Assembly (NCBI RefSeq): GCF_007747795.1
Contig: NZ_CP036275.1
Span: forward strand, 2,470,001 to 2,534,000
DNA from: Maioricimonas rarisocia
Lineage (GTDB): Bacteria; Planctomycetota; Planctomycetia; Planctomycetales; Planctomycetaceae
Reading direction: 5' to 3'
DNA length: 64,000 bases
A program made the position numbers and the translations under genes. This document shows positions 16,922 through 25,817 of this stretch, in pieces (position 1 is the first letter of the stretch; the number at the start of each line of letters is the position of its first letter). The notes under the pieces are model-generated. The model saw only the letters and a program-made list of their open reading frames with translations. It did not search any database and had not been told where the DNA came from.

Positions 16922-18037
16922 CTACTTCAGCGTGAACTCCGGCAGGCGGACGATCTCGCCCCCCTTCTCGGCCGACTCGTGAGCGCAGATGCCGACGCAG
17001 GTCCAGTTGGCGGACTGCACGGCATTGGGCCACGGATCGCGGTCTTCGACGATCGACGAGACGAACTCGTTGACCAGGTGCGGATGCGATCCGCCGTGAC
17101 CGGCACCCTGAATGAACGAGAGGTGCTCGGCATCCTGAATCGTCTGCGTGAACTCGCGGATTTCTTCCGGAAGCAGGTGCGCGAAGTCGGGCACTTCGAT
17201 CCGTTCGGCGATCTCGTTCTCCGGCTTCTTGGCCGTGTGCAGCACGTGCGGCTCTCCTTCGACGAGCGACCACTCGAAGGTCTTCTTCGTGCCGTACACG
17301 TCGAAACTCTCGCGGTACTGCCGGGCCGTGTCGTAGAGGAACCGCCAGATGTGGGCGCCGACGTCGCTGTCGGCAATCTTGATGTGACAGGACTCGACGG
17401 CAAACGGATTGCCGGACTTCTGGCGGATGTCATCGCGAACCGCGCCGGAGCCGAGGCAGCTGACGTATTCGGCGCGACTGTCCATCAGGCCGAGGACCGG
17501 TGAGACCACGTGCGTGGCGTAGTGCATGGGAATCATCCGTTCCCAGTACTCGGGCCAGCCGTCCATGTCCTGCGGGTGCGATGCCTGCATGTACTGGATC
17601 TTGCCGAGTTCCCCCTTCTCGTACAGATCCTTGATGAACAGAAACTCGCGGGAGTAGACGACCGTCTCGGCCATCATGTATTTCAGGCCGGTTTCTTCAA
17701 CGGTCTGGCAGATCTTCTCGCAGTCTTCGATGGTGGTCGCCATCGGGACTGTGCACATCACGTGCTTGCCCGCCTTCAGCGCTTCGAGCGACATCCAGGC
17801 GTGGTCGGGGATGGGGGAGTTGATATGGACGAAGTCGACATCCGGATCGGCGAGCACGTCTTCGTACTTCGTGTACCGCTGATCGATCCCGAAATGATCG
17901 CCGACTTTCGCGAGTTCCGCCTCGTTGCGACGGGAGATCGCATACATGTTGGCGTGGGGATGCTTCTGGTAGATCGGGATGAACTCGGCACCGAATCCGA
18001 GCCCGACGATTGCCACGTTCACCGTGTCCTTGCTCAT
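16922..18037 (-). CDS. Gfo/Idh/MocA-family oxidoreductase
   Basis: A 371-residue NAD(P)-dependent sugar oxidoreductase. The N-terminus holds the Rossmann nucleotide site (VAIVGLGFGAEFIP), followed by HINSPIPDHAWMSLEALKAG and the family's Lys-containing segment GKHVMCTVPMATT, in which EKP is replaced by TVP. The C-terminal substrate domain is full length. No export signal. The absence of the EKP lysine raises the possibility of an altered reaction. ATG at 18037 with GGGGA upstream. Substrate unknown; planctomycetes carry many paralogues. Confidence 0.85.
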   Translation of the reverse strand: MSKDTVNVAIVGLGFGAEFIPIYQKHPHANMYAISRRNEAELAKVGDHFGIDQRYTKYEDVLADPDVDFVHINSPIPDHAWMSLEALKAGKHVMCTVPMATTIEDCEKICQTVEETGLKYMMAETVVYSREFLFIKDLYEKGELGKIQYMQASHPQDMDGWPEYWERMIPMHYATHVVSPVLGLMDSRAEYVSCLGSGAVRDDIRQKSGNPFAVESCHIKIADSDVGAHIWRFLYDTARQYRESFDVYGTKKTFEWSLVEGEPHVLHTAKKPENEIAERIEVPDFAHLLPEEIREFTQTIQDAEHLSFIQGAGHGGSHPHLVNEFVSSIVEDRDPWPNAVQSANWTCVGICAHESAEKGGEIVRLPEFTLK

Positions 18038-18422
18038 GGTTTCCCCACTGTTCTGAGAGACGAGATGAATTGACTGTCATGCCTTCAGCTACGGGAACGG
18101 CAGAAGCCGCAACACGTCGACCCGGCGGTCGCTGGAATCGGCCGGGCTTCTGCAGGAGGATGTGCGAAGGCAGAGTTTGTGAGCTTTGCTAAGATAGCCG
18201 AAGCGGATTGTGAAATCGACTCTGCGGGGACTGCACACACGCAGCAGTTCGCGCCTCCCGGCTGCGACCGGTTTGCATCCCCGGCCGCATCCCATCACAC
18301 TGCCGACGATCTTCCCAGTGAAGGGTCGCGGACCGGTCTCAGCGTTCGGGCTGTTGCCGTCAACATGCGGCTCTGTAGTCCCTGCGGGCTCAGCGTGCCA
18401 GAGCGACGGCACGTCCGAAATC
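18038..18422. other. divergent intergenic region
   Basis: About 385 bases between the oxidoreductase (minus) and the methyltransferase (plus). Promoters for both are expected. The methyltransferase frame is open back to about 18210, but no better start was found there. No hairpin or repeat was seen. Confidence 0.4.
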
Positions 18423-19181
18423 ATGCGACATCACGATACTGAGCTGTACGAATACCTGCAGCAGTTTCTCACGGCCGAGCGGCTGCAGCGAATCGACGAA
18501 GTGCTGTCGTTTCGGACCCGGCACATTACGGTGGTTCTCGAGGATGTCTTTCAGCCGCACAACATCAGCGCGGTCCTGCGCAGCAGCGACGCGTTCGGAG
18601 TGCAGGACGTGCACGTCATCGAGAACTACAACGAGTTCGAGACCCGCCGCAAGATCGCGGCCGGCACCGATCGCTGGTTGACGATCCACCGTTATCAGGA
18701 CGAAGTCGACCCTCGAAAGAGGTGCGTCGAACACCTGCGTGCCCGCGGCTACCGGCTCGTGGGAACATCGCCGCACGGGAGGACGATGTCGATTTCGGAA
18801 CTTCCGATCGACGAACCGGTCGCGCTGGTTTTCGGTGGTGAGAAGGAAGGAGTCTCGGACGAACTCCTCGCTGCGTGTGACGAGCGGGTCTTTCTGCCGA
18901 TGTACGGGTTTGTCGAAAGCTTCAACATCTCCGTGGCAGCGGCAATCGCCCTGAATGACCTGACCACGCGGTTGCGTCAGTCCGGGATCGACTGGGGACT
19001 GACGAGCGACGAACGGGATGTCCTCCGGCGGGACTGGGTTCGTGCGTCGGTGCGGCACCTCGAGGCGATCGAGCGGCGGTTTTACGAGGACCGTCAGAAT
19101 CAGGCCAGGCGTCCGCCATCCGATTCACCCTCGGGATCCCGCCGGCGTGCCTCCGACAGTCGGTCCGCGGGGAAAAACTGA
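18423..19181 (+). CDS. TrmH/SpoU-family RNA 2'-O-methyltransferase
   Basis: A 252-residue knotted (SPOUT) methyltransferase close to tRNA (Gm18) TrmH. Motif 1 is in LEDVFQPHNISAVLRSSDAFG, motif 2 is ALVFGGEKEGVSDELL, and motif 3 is FVESFNISVAAAIAL. The N-terminal helices (LTAERLQRIDEVLSFRTRHI) match TrmH, which methylates the ribose of G18 in the D-loop using S-adenosylmethionine. The C-terminus is basic (Arg/Ser-rich), fitting tRNA binding. The ATG at 18423 has no clear Shine-Dalgarno. It converges with sua5 at a distance of 12 bp. Confidence 0.88.
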   Translation: MRHHDTELYEYLQQFLTAERLQRIDEVLSFRTRHITVVLEDVFQPHNISAVLRSSDAFGVQDVHVIENYNEFETRRKIAAGTDRWLTIHRYQDEVDPRKRCVEHLRARGYRLVGTSPHGRTMSISELPIDEPVALVFGGEKEGVSDELLAACDERVFLPMYGFVESFNISVAAAIALNDLTTRLRQSGIDWGLTSDERDVLRRDWVRASVRHLEAIERRFYEDRQNQARRPPSDSPSGSRRRASDSRSAGKN

Positions 19182-19193
19182 CGTACCTGCCCG

Positions 19194-20171
19194 CTACTCG
19201 TCGTCGGCCGCGGCGCGCTGCAGCCGATCGTTCAGGGCACGGCCGAGGCCTTTCTGTGGGAAACGTTCGGCCCAGATCGTCGACAGGTTCAGCGCGTCCA
19301 GTCTGCGCAGTGCCGCGAAGAAGCCGGCTGCCGCTTCACGCAGGTCCCCTTCGGGAGACAGAACCTCCACAGCGTCGAAACGCTCGGCATTCTGCGGGGG
19401 CGTGAATGCAAGCAGTCCCTGCCCGGGGCCTCCCTCCAGCGTGGTGACATCATCACACAATTGCAGTCGCGAATGGGGGGCGTAATGCTTCTTCAGCATT
19501 CCCGGAGCGAGGGGAGACGCCGATTGATCCCCTTCACTCCCCTGCCCCGTCGAGACCCGGACCGGGCCGATCGCGTCTTCCAGCTCTTCGACCGTGATGC
19601 CGCCGAGACGCAGCACCGTGGGTGCCTCTCCGGTCAGCAACAGAATGGTCGATTCGACGCCGACGCGACAGGAGCCGCCATCGAGGATCATGTCGATGCG
19701 ATCGCCGAGCTGCTCGGCCACGTGAGCGGCGATCGTCGGGCTGATGCATCCGAACCGGTTCGCGCTGGGAGCGGCGACCGGCACGCCCGCCTGGCGGATG
19801 AGGTCACGAGCGAGCGGGTGGTCGGGAAGGCGAATGCCGACGGTCGGGAGCCCGGAGGTCACCAGGTCGGAGATCACCGGCTGCTTGGGGAGAACCATCG
19901 TGAGCGGACCGGGCCAGAAGCGTTCCGCGAGAAGCGATGCCGTCTCCGGCCAGTCGGCCACATACTGCCGGGCCATCGCGATGTCGGCGACGTGAACGAT
20001 CAGCGGGTCAAACCGGGGCCGCCCTTTCGCGTCAAAGATGCCTGCGACGGCATTTTCGTCGAGTGCCGAGGCGCCCAGCCCGTAGACAGTTTCGGTTGCA
20101 AATGCGACGAGTCGTCCGGCACGCAGCATCTCGGCGGCCAGAGAAACGTCCTGGGTCAGTTGGGCAGTCAT
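19194..20171 (-). CDS. L-threonylcarbamoyladenylate synthase (Sua5)
   Basis: A 325-residue enzyme that makes threonylcarbamoyl-AMP from threonine, bicarbonate and ATP, the first step of t6A37 formation in ANN-decoding tRNAs. The YrdC domain is complete: GRLVAFATETVYGLGASA, the substrate stretch KGRPRFDPLIVHV, and VPVAAPSANRFGCISPT. The C-terminal Sua5 domain follows (SPLAPGMLKKHYAPHSRLQL), so it is the long form and not the short TsaC type. ATG at 20171; no obvious Shine-Dalgarno. Its 3' end nearly touches the TrmH-type gene, which also acts on tRNA. Confidence 0.92.
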   Translation of the reverse strand: MTAQLTQDVSLAAEMLRAGRLVAFATETVYGLGASALDENAVAGIFDAKGRPRFDPLIVHVADIAMARQYVADWPETASLLAERFWPGPLTMVLPKQPVISDLVTSGLPTVGIRLPDHPLARDLIRQAGVPVAAPSANRFGCISPTIAAHVAEQLGDRIDMILDGGSCRVGVESTILLLTGEAPTVLRLGGITVEELEDAIGPVRVSTGQGSEGDQSASPLAPGMLKKHYAPHSRLQLCDDVTTLEGGPGQGLLAFTPPQNAERFDAVEVLSPEGDLREAAAGFFAALRRLDALNLSTIWAERFPQKGLGRALNDRLQRAAADDE

Positions 20172-20337
20172 GGGGGCGGCAGCGGGCGGATTCGTCGTCA
20201 GGTGAGTTCATCACGAAGCAGAACGGCCGCTTCGCGCACATGACATCGATTTTAGAGCACGACGCCCGGTCGTGTGATGCTGCCGGACGGTGATTCTTCG
20301 GGAAAACCTCGCCGCAGGGGCCGTGATGGCCGGGATG

Positions 20338-21297
20338 CTAGCGGCTCTCGAGTCCCTGCTGATTCTGCTGCTGCTGAATCTGTTCGGGTGTCAGCGGCGA
20401 GCCCGGCGTCGGTCCGGATTGCGGAGCCGGCGTCGGAGCGGTCGGCGGGACCTGGGGGCGGGCTGCGGTGCGAGTGGGGACCTGGTGGCCGGTCGGCACC
20501 TGGTGGCCGGTCGTCACGATGTCGCCGGGTTGCGTCGCGGGGCTGGCCGGCAGACCGGTCGCGTTTCCGCCCAGTTCCGCGAGCAGCTCGCGGGCGGGCG
20601 CCAGATCCGGTTTGCGGCTCAGCGCCTGCTGCAGGTGTTGTGCTGCCTGCTCGGACTTTCCGATTTCGTGCAGCAGGGCCGCGACGTTGTAATGGGCTTC
20701 CGCATCCCCGACGGTCCGAATGAAGTGCGGCAGCGCCTTGTCGACCTCATCCACGTGCACGAGAGCGACCGCATAGTGGTACCGGTAGGTTGTGTCGGTG
20801 GGAGCCGCGTCGGTCGCTTTCTCGAGCATGGCGACCGCCTCGCTCCAGCGCTTCTGGTCAGCGTAGAACTGGCCCACCGCGTACTGCACCTGAGGTGACT
20901 CCGGCTGCAGTTCGAGTGCCGTCTGGTAGCCGCGCTCGGCCTCTTTCGTCTTGCCGGAGAGATGATCGATTCGAGCCAGCCCGAGCACGGCGTCGACGTT
21001 CTTCGGTTTGGCCTCGACGGCGTTCGAGTAGTGCCGACGGGCTTCGATCAGATTTCCGACTTCCTCCATCCAGCGGGCGTAGGCGAGGCTCAACTCGGAA
21101 GGATTCTTGAGATCCTCGGGAACGGCTTCCACCGGCGTGGCTTCGGCGATCTCCGCCTTGCGGATCTTCGGTTTGAGGCTGTCGGGATCGAGCCCCTGCA
21201 CCTCGGCCGATTCCCGGCCGGTGGAGGAACAGCTCCATCCGATCGTGCACAGCAGGCCGCACATCAGTGCAGCCCAGGTTTTCCGTCCGGTTCGCAT
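20338..21297 (-). CDS. TPR-repeat lipoprotein
   Basis: A 319-residue protein with a signal peptide ending in a lipobox-like IGWSC. About five tetratricopeptide repeats follow (for example ARRHYSNAVEAKPKNVDAVLG and AERGYQTALELQPESPQVQYA), then a Thr/Pro/Gln-rich tail that includes two copies of TGHQVPT. It is a likely envelope-anchored protein-protein scaffold. ATG at 21297 with GGAG upstream; the longer frame lacks a usable signal. It is the last gene of a minus-strand run with the AAA ATPase and the secreted protein upstream. Confidence 0.78.
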   Translation of the reverse strand: MRTGRKTWAALMCGLLCTIGWSCSSTGRESAEVQGLDPDSLKPKIRKAEIAEATPVEAVPEDLKNPSELSLAYARWMEEVGNLIEARRHYSNAVEAKPKNVDAVLGLARIDHLSGKTKEAERGYQTALELQPESPQVQYAVGQFYADQKRWSEAVAMLEKATDAAPTDTTYRYHYAVALVHVDEVDKALPHFIRTVGDAEAHYNVAALLHEIGKSEQAAQHLQQALSRKPDLAPARELLAELGGNATGLPASPATQPGDIVTTGHQVPTGHQVPTRTAARPQVPPTAPTPAPQSGPTPGSPLTPEQIQQQQNQQGLESR

Positions 21298-21381
21298 ACT
21301 CAGGCGCTCCGTGCCCTCTGCAGTCTCAGTCCGGCCAATGGAGATCAACGTTTCACAGGGACTTACCGGCGGATCGTGGCA

Positions 21382-22809
21382 TCAAGCCGTGTCCGCTTCG
21401 GGTGTGTCCGGATCACGTTTCGTGACGGGAAGGAAGAAGCGTTCAGCCGCTTCGTCCAGGAGGGCGTCATCGAGGTGTGGTGTTTCTCCACGGAATCGAC
21501 AGATTGACAGGACGTACTCCACGAAATCTTGCGGGTCACTGGCTCTGGGGGATCTGTACCGGTCGTGAGGACGGCGGAACAGACGTTCGGCCAGCTGAGT
21601 GGAAACACTCAAACCGGCTTCCTTGCAGCAGCGGCCAAACATCGCCGTCAGCTGTGCGGTGGTAGGTGGCCCGACGTGGATTTTGTGGGGAATGCGGCGG
21701 AGGAAGGCATCGTCTGCCCACTCTTCGGCCTTCAGATTTGTCGAGAAGACGGTGAGCTGTTCGAACGGTACTGCAAAGCGACGACCGTTGGACAGAGTCA
21801 GGTAGTCGATCCGCTGTTCCAGCGGCAGAATCCACCGATTCAACAGTGTCCGCGGCGGGATCCGCTGCCGTCCGAGATCGTCGATGAAAAACAGTCCTCC
21901 GTTCGCTTTGACATGCGGCGGTGCCTGGTAGAACTCCCCCTCTCCCCCGTGTCGGAGCTCGAGCATTTCGCCGGTCAGTTCGCCACAGGTCACGACGACC
22001 GGCCGCCGGATCTGACGCCAGCGACGATCGAAGGCGGGCTCACGAGTGAAGACCGACCGTTCATGGCGGGCGGTGGCTTCGTCGGCAGGCGAATCTGACG
22101 GGGATTCGACGTCGTCAGTCGTGTCGTGAACCGTCGGATCGAACACGGTGACAATGCTGCCGCCACTGCTGACCGCATAGGGAACGAAGATGTTCCCACC
22201 CCGCTCGGTCAGGAACTGTCCGATGCGGTGTCCGATCAGCGTTTTGCCGTTGCCCGGGCTCCCGTACAACAGCAGCGCCCGACCCGAACAGATTGCCGGT
22301 CCGAGCAGCTCCAGAAAACCGGCAGGAAGTTGCACTCCATCGAACGACGGCGTGAGGGATTCGAGGTCACAATGAACCCGCGCGATCGACTGCAGGCGGC
22401 ACTGAGTGACGTAATCGGACAGGGAGACCGGGGCGGGGCCGACGTAGCGGGACTGTTCGAACGCTTCGCGGGCCCGGATGCGCCCGAATTCGGTCAACTG
22501 AAAACGGTATGACACCCGACCGACGACCCTGGCCGAAGCGACTTCGAGACAACGCTCGCGCTGCAGCGTCTGCAGGGCGAGGTCGACGATGCTGAACGGG
22601 AGACGCAGCTCGTCCGCCAGATCGAAACCGGTCAGCTGTCCCTGCAGGTAGAGCGTCTTGAGGAGGAGCGCGACGATCTCATGCTCACCGATGCCAGCCT
22701 CTTCGAGCGTGGATGGCGTGCGCGGGGCGAAGTGCGGAAGAGTCGCGCCGGGCACGGTTGCTGTGGCCGCCGGCCTGCCGGAGTCGATGGGGGCTTCGTC
22801 AGTGGTCAC
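21382..22809 (-). CDS. AAA-type ATPase with N-terminal winged-helix region
   Basis: A 475-residue protein. Residues about 35-125 look like a winged-helix segment (LTGFDLADELRLPFSIVDLALQ). Walker A is GSPGNGKT (183-190) and Walker B is LFFIDD (about 306-311), with sensor-type residues in LTVFSTNLKAEEW. An insertion of about 40 acidic residues separates them. The start codon appears to be GTG at 22809. It lies between a secreted protein gene and a TPR lipoprotein gene. The run resembles planctomycete secretion- or pilus-associated loci, but no pilus gene is in view, so the role is open. Confidence 0.75.
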   Translation of the reverse strand: MTTDEAPIDSGRPAATATVPGATLPHFAPRTPSTLEEAGIGEHEIVALLLKTLYLQGQLTGFDLADELRLPFSIVDLALQTLQRERCLEVASARVVGRVSYRFQLTEFGRIRAREAFEQSRYVGPAPVSLSDYVTQCRLQSIARVHCDLESLTPSFDGVQLPAGFLELLGPAICSGRALLLYGSPGNGKTLIGHRIGQFLTERGGNIFVPYAVSSGGSIVTVFDPTVHDTTDDVESPSDSPADEATARHERSVFTREPAFDRRWRQIRRPVVVTCGELTGEMLELRHGGEGEFYQAPPHVKANGGLFFIDDLGRQRIPPRTLLNRWILPLEQRIDYLTLSNGRRFAVPFEQLTVFSTNLKAEEWADDAFLRRIPHKIHVGPPTTAQLTAMFGRCCKEAGLSVSTQLAERLFRRPHDRYRSPRASDPQDFVEYVLSICRFRGETPHLDDALLDEAAERFFLPVTKRDPDTPEADTA

Positions 22810-22925
22810 GGAGGAAACTCACGTCACAACAGCAGAAACGGGCCGACCACTTCGCCCGGAATGAGCGATGTGGCGGCCCGAATGAATCACAGCGGTGTCG
22901 CAAATGCGGCGATCGGGTGGCTCAC

Positions 22926-23603
22926 TCAGGAGCCTCCTCCTCCGCCGCCGGAACCCGAGGTGTACTGGATCGTCGGCATGAGCATGTTCTGGATCCGGCC
23001 ATCGTGGATCATCTGGATCTCGTGGGCCGGGCGACCGTACGGCGTCGCCGTGCGGATCATGACCGGCAGCATGGCCTCGGCTCCGACAAGCACCTCGGCC
23101 TGAGCCTGGATGCTGGCGACACGGCGGTCACCGGTCGACTGGTCCAGCGGAGCGGAGACGTACGCCTGCCGGAACTGCGGCGGAACGTCCGTGAGCAGCC
23201 ACTGCAGGTGACGCTGACCCGAACTGTTCAGCTCGTGCGTGACCGGGTCAAAGTGGAACTCGTGGAAGGTCGTCGCGGCGAGCCAGCCGTTTGCGACCTG
23301 GGTGTCGGCGTACATGTTGACGCTGGCCCGGTCCCGGCAGTTGTACGGATACGGCCAGTAGTGAGCCGCGTGGTACTTGTGGACCGGCAACTGCTTGGGG
23401 CCGACCGGACGCGGACGCGGCGGCCAGACCTTCCCGTACTTGTATTCCTGGCGGGCACCGACCGGATCGGTCGCACGCCATTCATAGAACTCGGGGGTCC
23501 CGCGGGTGGGGCCCTCGGTCGAAAACGGCCATCCGGCATGAGCCAGCACAGGTGCCAGGCAAGCGCCGGTCAGAACGGTCATCATCAGGGATCGGCTGCG
23601 CAC
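22926..23603 (-). CDS. secreted protein of unknown function
   Basis: A 225-residue exported protein: signal peptide at 1-24, then an aromatic and Pro-rich mature part (HKYHAAHYWPYPYNCRDRAS) and a C-terminal block ending SGSGGGGGGS. The start is GTG at 23603, supported by a strong GGAAGGGGGG about six bases upstream; the frame is open further but without signal features. I do not recognise a named domain. It is the first gene of the run with the AAA ATPase and TPR lipoprotein, so a shared envelope function is plausible. Confidence 0.7.
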   Translation of the reverse strand: MRSRSLMMTVLTGACLAPVLAHAGWPFSTEGPTRGTPEFYEWRATDPVGARQEYKYGKVWPPRPRPVGPKQLPVHKYHAAHYWPYPYNCRDRASVNMYADTQVANGWLAATTFHEFHFDPVTHELNSSGQRHLQWLLTDVPPQFRQAYVSAPLDQSTGDRRVASIQAQAEVLVGAEAMLPVMIRTATPYGRPAHEIQMIHDGRIQNMLMPTIQYTSGSGGGGGGS

Positions 23604-23789
23604 GAAATGCCCCCCTTCCTTGGCTGAGTGTGCATGCCCCGTCGGCAGACGCTCGCATCCCTGCGCGCGATACGACGGCACCGGCCTGCGCCGGTTCTCT
23701 TCGTGTATCGGCAACACCGGTGGCCGGTGATAACGCGAAAACCGAATCTGACGGCTTCGCTTCGCGGAGGAGGGCGAAAACGAATGGAA

Positions 23790-24110
23790 TCAGTCGTTTC
23801 CATCGGGGAGTTCAACCACGACCTGGTCCCCTTCCACGCTCACCGGGTAACGCGTCTGACAGATGCCGGGGCTCAGGCAGTGCTGACCGGTCGTCACGTC
23901 GAACTGCCAGCCATGCCAGGGACAGGTCACAACTCCGCCGGAGAGCGTTCCGTCCCCCAGGGGGCCGCCAGCATGCGGGCAGATGCCGTCCAACGCATGA
24001 AACTCACCGGAAACATTGAAGATCGCCAGCACCCTGTCGCCGGCGACGACTTCGCGGCTCGAGCCTGGCGGAATGTCCGAAATGGAGGCGACGGGGTGAC
24101 GCGTGGGCAT
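23790..24110 (-). CDS. Rieske-type [2Fe-2S] ferredoxin
   Basis: A 106-residue soluble Rieske protein. The cluster ligands are Cys44 and His46 (GICPHAGGPLGDG) and Cys63 and His66 (VTCPWHGWQFDVTTG), giving the CPH and CPWH boxes. The size and lack of a membrane helix match ferredoxin components of oxygenases or nitrite reductase small subunits, not the bc1 complex. No partner oxygenase is adjacent. ATG at 24110; the frame extends to 24197 without a better start. Confidence 0.88.
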   Translation of the reverse strand: MPTRHPVASISDIPPGSSREVVAGDRVLAIFNVSGEFHALDGICPHAGGPLGDGTLSGGVVTCPWHGWQFDVTTGQHCLSPGICQTRYPVSVEGDQVVVELPDGND

Positions 24111-24424
24111 AGGGAAACGGTATTCGCTGCTGGCATCTGTTTCGTCGGTGAGTAGCACGCCGGCCCGTTGGCGCACGGCGGACGCGCATCCTCGCATCTC
24201 TCAGTCTGGCAGTCACGTCTGTCCGGGGAGACGCTTCGGCGCCAGTTCGAAGTCGATTCTGATGATCGGCAGCCGGGATGCCAACCGGTTCGGAGGGCTC
24301 TTCCTGAAAGGCTCAGACGACTTTCATGAGATTGCCGAAGGTTGATGCGTGACGGTACACTTCCGGATTGATGCAGCCGCCCCGTGCGGCTGAAGTGTGC
24401 ACCGGGCCGATCGGATTCCCACCT
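24111..24424. other. divergent intergenic region
   Basis: About 310 bases between the Rieske gene (minus) and the DUF1501 gene (plus), expected to hold both promoters. I could not assign hexamers with confidence. No repeat or RNA gene was seen. Confidence 0.4.
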
Positions 24425-25783
24425 ATGAGTTTCCCACCTGCGGTCGACATCAAGGGCGGCAAGGATCGTGTCTGTTCCGGCATGACGCGGCGAAAGTTCC
24501 TGCGGATCGGTGGACTGAGCGCCTTCGGCCTGACGTTGCCCGATCTGCTGCGTGCCGAGGCTCAAGCGACGACGACGCAGAAGCTCCGTTCCAAACGCTC
24601 GGTGATTCTGATCTGGCAGCATGGCGGACCGTCGCAGCTCGATACGTTTGACATGAAGCCGCTGGCTCCGGCCGAGTACCGCGGCCCCTACCAGTCAATC
24701 GACTCATCTCTGCCCGGCCTGCCCGTGTGCGAGAAGATGCCGCACCACGCGAAGATCATGGACAAGTGCACCGTGATCCGCAGCTTCTCTCACGGCAATG
24801 CCGACCACTGGGCGGCGGCGCACTGGATGCTGACCGGGCGGCTGGGGGCGAACGGTTCGGATCGTGTCCCCCGGCAGCCGTCGATGGGAGCCGTTGCATC
24901 GCATCTGCTCGGACCGGCGAAACCGGGCGCACTGGCTTCGGTCAACGTGAACGACGGAGGATTCGGTTTTCATGGTGGTGCCTGGCTTGGTGTGGCCAAC
25001 AACCCCTTCCGAACCGGCGAGTACAGTTACGGCAACGAGGCCGGTCGATTGCCGACCGGAGACGCGAAGAGCTTTGAACTGGTCGACGGACTTTCCGAAT
25101 CGCGGCTGATGAACCGCGTGGCCCTGCAGGAGCAGTTTGATCGACTCCGCCGCGGCGTGGATGGATCGGGAACGTTTCAGAACATGGACGCGATCGATGA
25201 GCAGGCGCTCGACATCCTGCTGGCCGGCCGCACGCGGGACGCCTTCGATCTGTCGAAAGAGGACGCGAAAACGCGCGAAGCCTACGGGCCCGGCTGGGGA
25301 GAACAGGCGCTGCTGGCACGGCGGCTCATTGAAGCGGGCGTGCGGTTCGTCTCGCTCAATACCGGCTACTGGGACGATCACGGCAACATCGAGCGGGCAC
25401 TCAACGACAAGCTGCCGCGGCACGACCGGGCGGTCGGAGTGCTGATCCAGGATCTGGCCGACCGGGGAATGCTCGACGACGTGCTGGTCGTCTCGGCGGG
25501 CGAGTTTGGTCGGACGCCGCGGATCAACGGCAACGCCGGTCGCGATCACTGGCCGCAGGCGCAGAGCATTCTGCTCGCCGGCGGTGGTTACCGGCACGGA
25601 CAGATCATCGGCAGCACGAACGACAAGGCCGAGTATCCAACGTCGCGGGCGATCGGCGTCGAGGACTTCTGTGCGACGATCTATCACGCTCTGGGGCTCT
25701 CGCCGGATCTGACGATTCAGAATCCCCAGGGACGCCCGATGCATCTGCTGCCCGGTGGAGAGGTTCCCCGCGAACTGCTGTAG
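24425..25783 (+). CDS. DUF1501 (sulfatase-like) protein, Tat-exported
   Basis: A 452-residue protein with a twin-arginine signal (MTRRKFLRIGGLSAFGLTLP) from about residue 20. The core is the DUF1501 alkaline-phosphatase fold: VILIWQHGGPSQLDTFDMKP, the middle segment [32 protein letters not shown] and the closing FCATIYHALGLSP. Asp, His and Glu in these blocks would be metal ligands by analogy with the sulfatase superfamily. Usually paired with DUF1549/1553; here no such partner is adjacent. The substrate of this family is not established. Confidence 0.87.
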   Translation: MSFPPAVDIKGGKDRVCSGMTRRKFLRIGGLSAFGLTLPDLLRAEAQATTTQKLRSKRSVILIWQHGGPSQLDTFDMKPLAPAEYRGPYQSIDSSLPGLPVCEKMPHHAKIMDKCTVIRSFSHGNADHWAAAHWMLTGRLGANGSDRVPRQPSMGAVASHLLGPAKPGALASVNVNDGGFGFHGGAWLGVANNPFRTGEYSYGNEAGRLPTGDAKSFELVDGLSESRLMNRVALQEQFDRLRRGVDGSGTFQNMDAIDEQALDILLAGRTRDAFDLSKEDAKTREAYGPGWGEQALLARRLIEAGVRFVSLNTGYWDDHGNIERALNDKLPRHDRAVGVLIQDLADRGMLDDVLVVSAGEFGRTPRINGNAGRDHWPQAQSILLAGGGYRHGQIIGSTNDKAEYPTSRAIGVEDFCATIYHALGLSPDLTIQNPQGRPMHLLPGGEVPRELL

Positions 25784-25817
25784 CGTGGTGAAAAGCGTCG
25801 GGCCGATCGAGTGCCGG